A stretch of 64,000 nt of DNA, from positions 124,001-188,000 of the forward strand of contig CAWGSQ010000002.1 of the NCBI GenBank assembly GCA_963825345.1. Direction: 5' to 3'. The position numbers and the translations under genes were made by a program. Below, one piece after another: positions 51,059-59,104 of the stretch. Each line of letters opens with the position of its first letter. The stretch's first letter is position 1. Origin of the DNA: JACVRW01 sp963825345. Its GTDB lineage: Bacteria > Actinomycetota > Thermoleophilia > Solirubrobacterales > Thermoleophilaceae. A model generated the notes under the pieces. That model made no database searches. It had not been told where the DNA came from and saw only the letters and a program-made list of their open reading frames with translations.

Positions 51059-51882
51059 TCCGCCGCCACCTCCCGCGCCGCCGAGCGCAGGTAGAGCACC
51101 ATCCAGACGAACAGGAAGGCCATCATCACCGTGGTGAGCGCGGCCCCAAAGGGCCAGTTCTCCGCCGCGAAGAACTGCTGCTGGATCAGGTTCCCGACCA
51201 TGTAGGAGTCGGGGCCGCCGAGCAGCTGCGCGGCCACGAAGTCGCCCACCGCCGGCAGGAACACGAGCACCGTGCCGGCGAGGACGCCCTGGAAGGTATG
51301 CGGGAGCGTCACGTTGCGGAACGTCTCCCACGGTCCGCCGTAGAGATCCTTGCCGGCCTCGATCAGCGCCGGATCCATCCGATCGAGCGCGGCATAGATC
51401 GGGAGGATCATGAAGACGAGGTAGCCGTAGACGAGCCCGCCGATCACCGCCCAGGGCGTGTTGATGAACTTGATGTCGGCGCCGAGTGCTCCGTTCACGA
51501 CGCCCTCGTCGCCGAGCATCGCGATCCAGGCGTACGTCCTGACGAGGTAGTTCACGAAGAACGGCAGGACGACCATCGCCACGAGCACGTGCTTCCAGCG
51601 CCCGCCGAAGATGGCGATGTAGTACGCCACCGGGTAGCCGATCAGGAGGCACAGCACCACCGTGGCAAGCGCGAATCCGACCGAGCGCGCGAGCACCGGC
51701 AGGAAGATCGGATCGAAGACCTGCTCGTAGTTCTCCGGATACCAGCCATAGATCGTGTTGCCGAGGTCGTCCGTCGTCCCGAACGAGATCGCCAGGACGA
51801 TCCCGAGCGGTATCGCGAACAGTAAAACGAGCCACAGCCCGCCGGGAACGAGGAACCCGGCGGCGAACCTTCCCTGGCTCAC
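51055..51882 (-). CDS. potB: Spermidine/putrescine ABC permease (PotB)
   Basis: This 275-residue protein starts at GTG 51882. Helix 1 is GGLWLVLLFAIPLGIVLAISF, then YPENYEQVFDPIFLPVLARSV as in PotB, LPFFVNYLVRTYAWIAMLGD, and EAGKDLYGGPWETFRNVTLPH (EAA loop). Ten bases separate it from potD. Confidence 0.92.
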   Translation of the reverse strand: MSQGRFAAGFLVPGGLWLVLLFAIPLGIVLAISFGTTDDLGNTIYGWYPENYEQVFDPIFLPVLARSVGFALATVVLCLLIGYPVAYYIAIFGGRWKHVLVAMVVLPFFVNYLVRTYAWIAMLGDEGVVNGALGADIKFINTPWAVIGGLVYGYLVFMILPIYAALDRMDPALIEAGKDLYGGPWETFRNVTLPHTFQGVLAGTVLVFLPAVGDFVAAQLLGGPDSYMVGNLIQQQFFAAENWPFGAALTTVMMAFLFVWMVLYLRSAAREVAAE

Positions 51883-51892
51883 CGTCGGGCGC

Positions 51893-52996
51893 TCAGGAGG
51901 CCTTCACCTCGGTCCAGGTCCGGTCCCAGGCGCGCCGGTTCTCGCGCCCCAGGTTCTCGAACTGCTCGCCGTTCTCGAGGTCGTCCACCGTCACGTTGAT
52001 CGAGGGGTCATCCTTGACGAGCCCCTCGAAGGACTCCGTGGCGCCGCCCTCGTATGGCATCGGATAGCCGATCCACGCCACGTTCCTGGCGGCGTTCTCG
52101 GGCTCGAGCAGGTGCTCGATGAACAGCAGCGCGGTTCCGGGATGCTTGGCGTTCACCGGGATCGCGAGCGTGTCGCTGCCCACCGGGATGCCCTCCTTGC
52201 ACTTTTGGAACTTGAAGTTTTCGGGGTTGTCGACCTGGTTGCGGATGTTCACGATGTCGCCGTTCCAGAGGTGCTGGATGTTCGCGTTGCCGCTCGTCAT
52301 CGTTGTGATCGTGTCGCTCGAGAATCCGCGCAGGTTGGGCTTCACGCCAAGCAGGTAGTCCTTCGCCTGCTCGAGTGCCTCGTCGTCGGCGGCGTTCAGC
52401 TCGTGGCCGTTCACCTGGTTCGCCATGCCGATGCCCTCCTGGAAGTCATCGAGCATGAACGCCTTGCCGCCGCTGTCGGCCTCGCCGAGGTCGCGCCACG
52501 AGCCCGTCATGCCCGGCACGTTGTCGACGCGGTAGCCGAGGCCGGTGGCGTACATCGTGTAGGGAGTCGTGTGCTCCGACCCGTCGTCATACCAGGGCGC
52601 CTGGAAGGTCGGGTAGACAAGGTCCGCGTTCTTCAGCTTGTCGCGGTCGATCTTCCGCACCTGGTTGCCCTGGATCAGCCGCTGCACGTACTCGGCCGTC
52701 GGGAAGATCACGTCGTACTCGATGCCCGAGCGGAGCTTCGACATCATGGCCGACATCGAGTCGAAGTAGGACTCGCGCACCTTCACGCCGTAGCGCTTCT
52801 CGAAGCTCTTGATCACGGCCGGGTCGATGTACTCGGACCAGTTGAAGTAGACGAGGTCGCCGTCGACCTTCTTGGCGATCGGCTTCTCGACCTCCTCCTT
52901 CGAGCCACCGCCCGAGTCCCCGACGCCGCAACCGGCCAGCGCCAGCCCGGCCCCCGCCACCAGCAGCCCGCGGCGGTCAATTCTCGTGTCGATCAC
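51893..52996 (-). CDS. potD: Spermidine/putrescine-binding lipoprotein (PotD)
   Basis: This 367-residue protein starts at GTG 52996 (GTGA overlap with the TetR stop). The leader IDRRGLLVAGAGLALAGCG has a twin-arginine-like RR pair and a lipobox LAGC, so it is probably a Tat-exported lipoprotein. The mature part has LVYFNWSEYIDPAVIKSFEK, typical of PotD/PotF, DVIFPTAEYVQRL, and YTMYATGLGYRVD. Acidic and aromatic residues for polyamine binding (WSEY, DD) are in the expected places. Confidence 0.92.
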   Translation of the reverse strand: MIDTRIDRRGLLVAGAGLALAGCGVGDSGGGSKEEVEKPIAKKVDGDLVYFNWSEYIDPAVIKSFEKRYGVKVRESYFDSMSAMMSKLRSGIEYDVIFPTAEYVQRLIQGNQVRKIDRDKLKNADLVYPTFQAPWYDDGSEHTTPYTMYATGLGYRVDNVPGMTGSWRDLGEADSGGKAFMLDDFQEGIGMANQVNGHELNAADDEALEQAKDYLLGVKPNLRGFSSDTITTMTSGNANIQHLWNGDIVNIRNQVDNPENFKFQKCKEGIPVGSDTLAIPVNAKHPGTALLFIEHLLEPENAARNVAWIGYPMPYEGGATESFEGLVKDDPSINVTVDDLENGEQFENLGRENRRAWDRTWTEVKAS

Positions 52997-53604
52997 AACC
53001 TCGCCCCCTCCAACAGCTCACAGCCGAGCTCTCGCTCGGCCAATTTCAGGGCCAGCTCCCGCACCCGATCCGGGGTGACCTCCTTGTCGCGCAGCGCAAT
53101 CTGTACCGAAAGCCCGTCCAGCAGGGATGCCAGGAGCACGGCGAACTCCTCAGGGTCGGCGGCTCCAAATTCGCCGCGCCCCTGTCCGTAGCGGACCACC
53201 TCGGCGATCGTCCTTCGCCAGCGGCCGTCGAGCTCGGCGCGCGTGGCCGCGAGGTCGGGATCCCGCAGCGCGCGTGCCCACAGCTCCATCCAGAGCGAGG
53301 CGTCGTAGTCGCCCTCGCCGGCGCACGAGGCCACGATGCGGACCATCCGGTCCCGTGCGCTAACGATGTCCTCGAGCTCGAGCGCGAGGTCCTCGTAGAA
53401 GCGCTCCTCCGCCGAGGTCAGCGCCTCCTTCAGGAGCGCTGCCTTGGACGCGAAGTAGTAGAGCACCGAGGGCGCGCTGGTCCCGGCCTGCGCCGCGATG
53501 TCGGCCACGCGCGCGTGCTCGAGGCCGCGCTGCCTGATCACCGACGCGGCCGCGGCGAGCAGCTCGGGGCGGCGGACGTGGTCGAGTCGGGGGCGCGGGC
53601 TCAC
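52993..53604 (-). CDS. TetR-family repressor at the head of the pot operon
   Basis: This 203-residue protein starts at GTG 53604. The N-terminal helix-turn-helix is LLAAAASVIRQRGLEHARVADIAAQAG, with recognition TSAPSVLYYFASKAALLKEAL as in TetR/BetI-type regulators. The C-terminal ligand domain resembles BetI/PuuR-like regulators in length. It is translationally coupled to potD and so presumably represses its own polyamine-uptake operon. The upstream 53605-53642 spacer is AT-rich and has a TGAA-N6-TTCA half-palindrome (53620-53633), a weak operator candidate. Confidence 0.88.
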   Translation of the reverse strand: MSPRPRLDHVRRPELLAAAASVIRQRGLEHARVADIAAQAGTSAPSVLYYFASKAALLKEALTSAEERFYEDLALELEDIVSARDRMVRIVASCAGEGDYDASLWMELWARALRDPDLAATRAELDGRWRRTIAEVVRYGQGRGEFGAADPEEFAVLLASLLDGLSVQIALRDKEVTPDRVRELALKLAERELGCELLEGARL

Positions 53605-53642
53605 GAGGGGCGTCCAGTTACTTGAACGTCGATTCAGAAAAC

Positions 53643-54287
53643 CTATTCCCGTGCGTTGGACTGGTCAAGGGGCGGAGGCGCTTTGGCGGGAAGACCCAGG
53701 TCGTCGGCGAGTGCGGCCCAGATCTCGCGCCGCGCGTGTTCCACATCCAGATCCCCGAACAGCACGCGCACGCCGTACCCGTCGGCGAGCGCCAGCACGC
53801 GGTCGGCGATGCGCTCGGGGTCCACGCCCTTCGCGTCGAGCTCGCCCCGCTCGACCCCGGTGGCGATCGCCTCCGCGAACCACTCGCGCATGCGCGCATA
53901 CAGCCGCGCCGCCGTGGGGCGCATCTCCGGATGGCGGACGGCGCGCAGCCAGAGCTCGACCCACAGGATCCAGTCGCGTTCGAGAAGCCCCGGGTACGGC
54001 AGGAACTGGTCGATCATCGCGGCCAGTCGCTGGACGCTCTCGAGAGCGTCGCCCTCGCCCGCCCCGAGGCGCACGTCGCCGGCCAGCTCGTAGGAGTACT
54101 CGAGCGCCTGCTCGAGCAGGGCCTCGCGGGTCTCGAAGTGGTAGTGGACGAGCGAGGTCGAGACACCCGAGTCCATCGCGATCCGCGCTATCCGGACGCC
54201 GTCGATGCCGTCGCGCGCGATCCGCTCCACCGCGGCGGCGAGTATGCGCTCGCGGGCGCCCCGGTCCGTCGCCGCCGCGCCGCTCAT
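53643..54287 (-). CDS. TetR-family regulator coupled to the second Rieske gene
   Basis: This 214-residue protein starts at ATG 54287 (ATGA overlap with the Rieske stop). The helix-turn-helix is ERILAAAVERIARDGIDGVRIARIAMD with recognition SGVSTSLVHYHFETREALLEQAL. The remaining helices form the ligand pocket (VELWLRAVRHPEMRPTAARLY). It most likely controls the Rieske operon and possibly the palindrome at 55403-55424. Confidence 0.9.
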   Translation of the reverse strand: MSGAAATDRGARERILAAAVERIARDGIDGVRIARIAMDSGVSTSLVHYHFETREALLEQALEYSYELAGDVRLGAGEGDALESVQRLAAMIDQFLPYPGLLERDWILWVELWLRAVRHPEMRPTAARLYARMREWFAEAIATGVERGELDAKGVDPERIADRVLALADGYGVRVLFGDLDVEHARREIWAALADDLGLPAKAPPPLDQSNARE

Positions 54288-55387
54288 TCGAGGTCCGCGC
54301 GGATCCGATCGGCGAACCAGGCGATGGCAGCCTCGCGGTGCGAGAGCGGCCCCAGCTCGAAGCCGCGCGTCTCGAGCCCGGCCTGGACGTTCTCCACGAG
54401 GTCGTAGTCCTCCTTGCCCACGAGCGAGTTGAGGCGGTTGTTCGCGAGCTGCGCGAGGCGCGTGCGCGCCCCGGCGCGCGGGTGGCGATAGGTGCAGGCG
54501 AAATCGCGCGAGCGCAGCGGGCCGTCGGAATCGATGCGCCAGGTGGCCACCTGGTCCGGATAGAGGTCGATCGTGGTGTTCGGATAGATCATCGCGTAGC
54601 GCCACACGCGCCGATCGGCGTCGCCGAGACCGGGCATCGGCGTGACCAGGCGCTGGTAGACGCGCTCCATCGGATTCCCCGACGGCTTGTCGCGCATGGG
54701 CGCCTCGAACCAGACCCAGCCGTCGTGGACCTCCACGTCGTAGTGCTTGTAGTCGAGCAGCCGCATCAGCCCGGGGTGGGCGATCGGCACGTGGTAGCCC
54801 TCGTTGTAGTTGTCGATCACGATCTTCCAGTTCGCGGGCTGGGTGTTGCGCCATTGGCCGCTCGGCTTCAGTCCCTCGATGCCGTAGGGCGCGAGCCGCT
54901 CCGGTAGCCCGACCACCTGATCGGCGAGCGACTGCGCGTGCACGTCGAGGTTCACGAAGATGAGTCCGCAGAGCGTCTCAACGCGTGCCGGGAACAGGCC
55001 CAGCTCGGACTTGTCGAGGTCTGCGATCGAGCGTCCCTCGGGCACGCCGATCAGCTGGCCGTCGAGGCGGTAGGTCCAGCCGTGGTAGAGACAGCGGATC
55101 GCCTGGCCGCACTGGCCCGAGCCGTTCAGCAGGCGCGAGCCGCGGTGGCGGCAGACGTTGCGGAAGGCGCGCAGCCGGCCGTCGTCGGCCCGCAGCACGA
55201 GCACCGGCTGCACGCCGGCGGTGCCGGTCAGGTAGTCGCCGGCGTTCGGCAGCTGCGACACGTGAGCCACCAGCTGCCAGCTGCGGGCGAAGATCCGCTC
55301 CTGCTCCAACTCGGCCAGTCCGGGGTCGCGATAGAAGCGCGCATCGAGCGCCGGGGCCAGTCGTGGAGCGGTTTCAGTGGTGCTCAA
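54284..55387 (-). CDS. Rieske non-heme iron oxygenase, alpha subunit (2)
   Basis: This 367-residue protein is read from TTG 55387, which has AGGA upstream; the in-frame ATG at 55417 falls inside a candidate operator and is less likely. The Rieske ligands are C79-R-H81 (NVCRHRGS) and C99-L-Y-H102 (RCLYHGWTY), with Leu instead of the usual Pro. The iron site is in DNYNEGYHVPIAHPGL. Sequence layout is again closest to quaternary-amine or aromatic oxygenases. It is co-transcribed with a TetR regulator and divergent from an acyl-CoA dehydrogenase/synthetase operon, so its substrate may be an acyl or amine compound. Confidence 0.9.
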   Translation of the reverse strand: MSTTETAPRLAPALDARFYRDPGLAELEQERIFARSWQLVAHVSQLPNAGDYLTGTAGVQPVLVLRADDGRLRAFRNVCRHRGSRLLNGSGQCGQAIRCLYHGWTYRLDGQLIGVPEGRSIADLDKSELGLFPARVETLCGLIFVNLDVHAQSLADQVVGLPERLAPYGIEGLKPSGQWRNTQPANWKIVIDNYNEGYHVPIAHPGLMRLLDYKHYDVEVHDGWVWFEAPMRDKPSGNPMERVYQRLVTPMPGLGDADRRVWRYAMIYPNTTIDLYPDQVATWRIDSDGPLRSRDFACTYRHPRAGARTRLAQLANNRLNSLVGKEDYDLVENVQAGLETRGFELGPLSHREAAIAWFADRIRADLE

Positions 55388-55402
55388 GCCAGTTCCTGAC
55401 TT

Positions 55403-55424
55403 TGTGATCAGTCGCATGATAACA
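55403..55424. promoter_or_regulatory. Candidate TetR operator between Rieske 2 and the acyl-CoA operon
   Basis: TGTGATCA-N6-TGATAACA is an inverted repeat with 7 of 8 arm bases paired. It lies centrally in the 44-base divergent spacer and overlaps the minus-strand hexamer TATCAT and the plus-strand TAACAT. Binding would switch off both directions. The nearest regulator is the TetR at 53643. Confidence 0.5.
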
Positions 55425-55425
55425 T
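55420..55425 (+). promoter_or_regulatory. Putative -10 element (leaderless) for the operon starting at 55432
   Basis: TAACAT ends 6 bases before GTG 55432 and overlaps the right arm of the candidate operator. Confidence 0.45.
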
Positions 55426-55431
55426 GCCGCC

Positions 55432-55728
55432 GTGCGTCCACTCGGCGCCCGCCACAGATGGCTTTCGATCACTCCCGAACCCGAGCTGGAGCTGCCCGAG
55501 GCGCTCGCGACCCTGCGCGCAGGCGGGCCTCCTTCCGCCGCTCTGGTGGAGGTCGAGCGCGCCCGTGCGGAACAGCTCGTTACGCGCGGAAGCAGGCGCG
55601 CCTGGCGCCGCTATCTGGCCGACGCCCTGGCGCTTGCGGCGGGCTCGGAGGATCCATCCGTGGCTGACGCCCGTGCGGTCGTGGAGGACGTCGTGCACAA
55701 CCACTCACAACTGGAGCTCGGCCTATGA
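55432..55728 (+). CDS. Small protein of unknown function leading the acyl-CoA operon
   Basis: This 98-residue protein starts at GTG 55432 and overlaps the acyl-CoA dehydrogenase start as ATGA, arguing that it is genuinely translated. It is rich in Leu, Ala and Arg, predicted mostly helical: ELELPEALATLRAGG, SAALVEVERARAEQLV, RAWRRYLADALALAA, DARAVVEDVVHNHSQLEL. No domain, metal motif or membrane segment is recognised. The position suggests an accessory or regulatory partner of the dehydrogenase. Confidence 0.7.
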   Translation: MRPLGARHRWLSITPEPELELPEALATLRAGGPPSAALVEVERARAEQLVTRGSRRAWRRYLADALALAAGSEDPSVADARAVVEDVVHNHSQLELGL

Positions 55729-56927
55729 CTGTGACCCCCGCCGCCCCAGCCGCCCAGACCGCGGCCGACTTCACTCCGGAGCAGCTCGAGCTGCGCGAGC
55801 GGGCGCGGCGATTCGTGGATGAGGTCCTGATCCCGAACGAGGAGCTCGCCGAGCGGGCGGGCGGGAAGATCCCCGACGACCTGAAGGCGCGGATCAAGAG
55901 CGAGGCCGTGGACGCGCGGCTCTCGGGCGGGCTGCACGCCGTGGAGCACGGCGGGCAGGGCTGGTCGAAGGTCGAGTGGTTCCTGGTCGAGGAGCAGCTC
56001 GGTCGCTCCACGAACGCGCTGTCGTGGCACATGCCGGGCGCCTACAACGTGCTCGGGTCGGGCTCCCCCGAGCAGATCGAGCGCTACCTCAAGCCGGCGC
56101 TGCGCGGCGAGCTGCACGACGCCTACGCGGTCACCGAGGCCGAGGCCGGCTCCGACCCGTCGCGCATCGCCACCACGGCGCGCCGCACCGATAGCGGCTG
56201 GGTGATCGACGGCGAGAAGTGGTTCGTGACCTACGGCGACGTGGCGAGCGTGTACATCGTCATGGCAAATGCGCTCGTGGACGGCGAGAAGCTGCCCACG
56301 CTGTTCCTCGTGGACCGCGCGCTCGACGGCATCGAGCTCGTCGATGACCCGCCGTTCAGCCACACCTACCCGCACGGGCATCCGACGGTCCGCTTCACGG
56401 GCGTCGAGGTCGGCGAGGACGCCGTGATCGGCGGCGTCGGCGGTGGCGACGACCTCCAGCGCTCCTGGTTCACCGAGGAGCGGCTCGGGATCGCCGCTCG
56501 CGGCGTGGGCTCGATGTGGCGGCTGATCGAGGAGGCCACCGCCTGGGCCATCGAGCGCGAGCAGGGCGGGCACCGGATCATCGACTACCAGGGCGTCTCG
56601 TTCCCGCTGGCCGACTCCGCGGCCGACGCCGCGGCGGGCCGGCTGCTGGCGATCGAGGTCGCCCGCCTGTCAGACGCCGGCGCGGACCCAAAGGTCGTGC
56701 ATGCCAAGGCCTCGATCGCGAAGCTGTTCGTGAGCGAGGCCGCGGGGCGCTGCGCCGACCGCTGCCTCCAGATCTTCGGCGGGCGCGGCTACATGCGCAC
56801 CAACGTGGCCGAGCGCTTCTTCCGCGAGCTGCGGGTGGACCGCATCTGGGAGGGCACCAGCGAGATCCAGCGGCTGATCATCGCGCGCGCTCTGGAGCGC
56901 CGCGGCGTGGAGCGTACGCTGCACTGA
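55725..56927 (+). CDS. Acyl-CoA dehydrogenase (second, divergent type)
   Basis: This 400-residue protein starts at ATG 55725. The N-terminal domain begins LRERARRFVDEVLIPNEELA. The signature AYAVTEAEAGSDPSRI and C-terminal QIFGGRGYMRTN, RIWEGTSEIQRLIIARAL (catalytic Glu in WEGTSE) define the ACAD family. It is more distant from the first dehydrogenase at 7623, and its long-chain-like WEGT motif suggests another chain-length range. It is immediately followed by, and 1-base overlapped with, an acyl-CoA synthetase. Confidence 0.92.
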   Translation: MTVTPAAPAAQTAADFTPEQLELRERARRFVDEVLIPNEELAERAGGKIPDDLKARIKSEAVDARLSGGLHAVEHGGQGWSKVEWFLVEEQLGRSTNALSWHMPGAYNVLGSGSPEQIERYLKPALRGELHDAYAVTEAEAGSDPSRIATTARRTDSGWVIDGEKWFVTYGDVASVYIVMANALVDGEKLPTLFLVDRALDGIELVDDPPFSHTYPHGHPTVRFTGVEVGEDAVIGGVGGGDDLQRSWFTEERLGIAARGVGSMWRLIEEATAWAIEREQGGHRIIDYQGVSFPLADSAADAAAGRLLAIEVARLSDAGADPKVVHAKASIAKLFVSEAAGRCADRCLQIFGGRGYMRTNVAERFFRELRVDRIWEGTSEIQRLIIARALERRGVERTLH

Positions 56928-59104
56928 TGGACCTCACCCGGCTGCTGCGGCCGCGCAGCGTCGCGGTGGTCGGCGCCAGCGAGCGCGACGACTCCTATGC
57001 GGGTGAAACGCTCCTGAACCTGCGCGCGGCGGGCTTCGCGGGGCCCGTCTGGGGCGTGAATCCGAACCACGACGAGGTGCACGGCTTCCCCTGTTTCCCG
57101 TCGCTTTCGGAGCTGCGGGCGCCGCCCGACGCGGTTGTGGTGGGCATCCCCGCCGCGGGCGTCCCGGACGTCGTGGAGCAGGCGGGCGCACTCGGCTGCG
57201 GCGGCGCCGTGGTGTACGCCGCCGGCTTCGGCGAGGTCGCGCTCGGCGCGGATCACGAGCGCAGGCTGAGCGAGGCGGCGGCGCGCCATTCGCTTCCGGT
57301 GTGCGGTCCGAACGGGAACGGGATCGTGGCGCTTCACTCGCGCGCCGCGATGTGGGGCGACACACTGCGGACCCTCGAGCCGGGGGCCGTGGCGCTCGTG
57401 TCGCAGAGCGGCAACGTCGCCGTGAACGCGCTTGCGACCAGGCGCGGCCTCCGGTTCCACACCGTGGTCTCGTGCGGCAACTCGGTCGCGGTCGATCCGG
57501 CCAACTGGATGGCGGCGCTCGCGCGCGATGACAGCGTGCGCTCGATCGCGCTTTACCTCGAGGGCGACGGTGACGGCGCGCTCCTGTGCGAGGCGCTGGC
57601 GGAGTGCGCGCAGCGGGGCGTGGGAGTGGCGGTACTGAAGGCGGGCGAGTCGACGGCCGGCGCGGCCGCCGCCGCGGCGCACACGGGCGCGGTGGCAGGC
57701 GACCAGCGAGTGTTCCGCGCGCTCGTGAAGGAAGCAGGCGCGGCCTGGGCCGAGGACGTGCACGACCTGCTGGAGATCGCGAAGTCAATGGCGGTGCCCA
57801 AACCCTCAACCACCCTCAGAAAAGGGTCAGACCCCTCAGCCGCCCCGGGCCTCAAACCCTCAACCACCCTCAGAAAGGGGTCAGACCCCTCGGCCGTTTT
57901 GGGGCTCGCCATCCTCACCTGTTCGGGCGGCGACTCCGCGCTCGCCGCCGACGAGTGCGCGCGGCTCGGGCTGCGGCTGCCGCTGCTGGCCGAGCACACC
58001 GCGGCGCGGCTGCGGGGGCTGCTGCCGGATGCCGCCACGGTGGGCAACCCGCTCGACTACACGGCGCTGATCTGGGGCGACGTCGAGCTGCTCAGCGACA
58101 TCATCGTCACCGTTGGCGACGATCCGTCGGTAGACCGCATCCTGATCTTCTACGACCAGGCCACTGACGCCGGCCGTGGTGGATCGTGGGCCGCGGTCCG
58201 CGAGGGAATCCGCCTGGGCGCGTCCCGCTGCCCGGTGCCGGTGATGCTCTCCTCGACGCTCCCCGAGCTGCTCGACGAGGACGCCGCCCTCGAGTTCATC
58301 GACGCCGGCGTGGCCGCTGTGGCCGGCCTCCGAACCGGGCTCGCGTGCGCCGCCGCAGTGCTCACTCCGCGCGGCGACCCCGCGCGCCTGCGCGAGATCG
58401 CGTCCGCGACGCGCGCGACCGCTCCACGCGATGCGGCCGCTGCGCCCCCCGCCGCGGTCAACGGCTCGCGCTGGCTTTCAGAGCATGAGGCCAAGGAGCT
58501 GCTTCGCGGCGCCTCCCTGCCGGTGGTCGACGGTCGCCTGGTCTCAAGCGAGGACGATGCGGTTGTCGCGCTCTCGGAGCTGGGCGGTCACGTTGCGGTC
58601 AAGCTGAGCGCGCCCTCGTTGCAGCACAAGGCCGACGTGGGCGCCCTGTTCCTCGACGTGCGCAGCGAGGAGGCCGTGCGGAGCGCACATCGCGACCTCG
58701 CCGCGTTCGGCGTGGAGGGCGCCGGCGTGCTGGTGGAGCGGATGGCGCCGCCCGGCGCCGAGCTGCTCGTGGCCGCGCGGGCGGACGCCGTGGTGCCGTG
58801 CCTCGTCGTGGGCGCCGGCGGCGTTTGGACCGAGGCGCTCGACGACGCGGCCGTGGTGCCACTCCCGGCAACTCCGGAACGAGTGGAGGCGGCGCTTCGC
58901 ACGCTGCGCGCCGCAGCCCTCCTCACCGGCGGCCGCGGGCGCCCGGCGCTCGACGTGGCGGCCGCCGCCCGACTGGCCGCCGCGGCCGGCGAGCTCCTGC
59001 TCGCAAGCGGACTAGAGCTGCTCGAGCTGAATCCCGTGCTCGTGCACGAGCGGGGCGCGGTGGCCGTGGACGCCGTGGCGGTCGCGCCAGGGACCGGTCC
59101 TTGA
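56927..59104 (+). CDS. NDP-forming acyl-CoA synthetase (ACD/Pat-like) with an inserted tandem repeat
   Basis: This protein is 725 residues from ATG 56927. Domain 1 is CoA-binding (LRPRSVAVVGASERDDSYAG), domain 2 succinyl-CoA-ligase-like with PVCGPNGNGIVA, SQSGNVAVNAL and the phosphohistidine region AAAAHTGAVAGD. After the linker come LTCSGGDSALAADECARLGL and, from about residue 520, the ATP-grasp half (LSEHEAKELLRGASLPVVDG, VAVKLSAPSLQHKADVGALF, LELNPVLVHE). The arrangement is that of ADP-forming acetate/acyl-CoA ligases. Residues about 291-326 (KPSTTLRKGSDPSA twice) are a tandem repeat inserted in the interdomain linker. It is coupled to the dehydrogenase, so the pair may activate and oxidise an acid. 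Confidence 0.9.
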   Translation: MDLTRLLRPRSVAVVGASERDDSYAGETLLNLRAAGFAGPVWGVNPNHDEVHGFPCFPSLSELRAPPDAVVVGIPAAGVPDVVEQAGALGCGGAVVYAAGFGEVALGADHERRLSEAAARHSLPVCGPNGNGIVALHSRAAMWGDTLRTLEPGAVALVSQSGNVAVNALATRRGLRFHTVVSCGNSVAVDPANWMAALARDDSVRSIALYLEGDGDGALLCEALAECAQRGVGVAVLKAGESTAGAAAAAAHTGAVAGDQRVFRALVKEAGAAWAEDVHDLLEIAKSMAVPKPSTTLRKGSDPSAAPGLKPSTTLRKGSDPSAVLGLAILTCSGGDSALAADECARLGLRLPLLAEHTAARLRGLLPDAATVGNPLDYTALIWGDVELLSDIIVTVGDDPSVDRILIFYDQATDAGRGGSWAAVREGIRLGASRCPVPVMLSSTLPELLDEDAALEFIDAGVAAVAGLRTGLACAAAVLTPRGDPARLREIASATRATAPRDAAAAPPAAVNGSRWLSEHEAKELLRGASLPVVDGRLVSSEDDAVVALSELGGHVAVKLSAPSLQHKADVGALFLDVRSEEAVRSAHRDLAAFGVEGAGVLVERMAPPGAELLVAARADAVVPCLVVGAGGVWTEALDDAAVVPLPATPERVEAALRTLRAAALLTGGRGRPALDVAAAARLAAAAGELLLASGLELLELNPVLVHERGAVAVDAVAVAPGTGP
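57799..57891. repeat. In-frame tandem repeat carrying the GGGTCAGACCCC core
   Basis: Two 39-base units (57799-57837 and 57853-57891, one mismatch) at a 54-base (18-codon) period each end in the palindrome (A/G)GGGTCAGACCCCT. They translate to KPSTTLRKGSDPSA twice. A further partly similar tail (GCCG, then a GGG run) follows each unit. The same core is at 32857-32885 in the aminotransferase gene. Confidence 0.85.

Noticed and set aside
50225..51835. 536-codon version of PotC running through PotB
   Set aside because: The upstream part is an Arg/Ala-rich shadow of potB. The genuine PotC begins at GTG 51058 with a typical 4-base overlap.
53620..53633. TGAA-N6-TTCA as a firm TetR operator for the pot operon
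   Set aside because: Four-base arms with a non-symmetric centre are too weak to list as a separate site; mentioned only with the TetR gene.
57799..57891. Two direct repeats as a CRISPR array
   Set aside because: Only two units, a short in-frame spacing and location inside an enzyme gene. No cas genes are present in the window.
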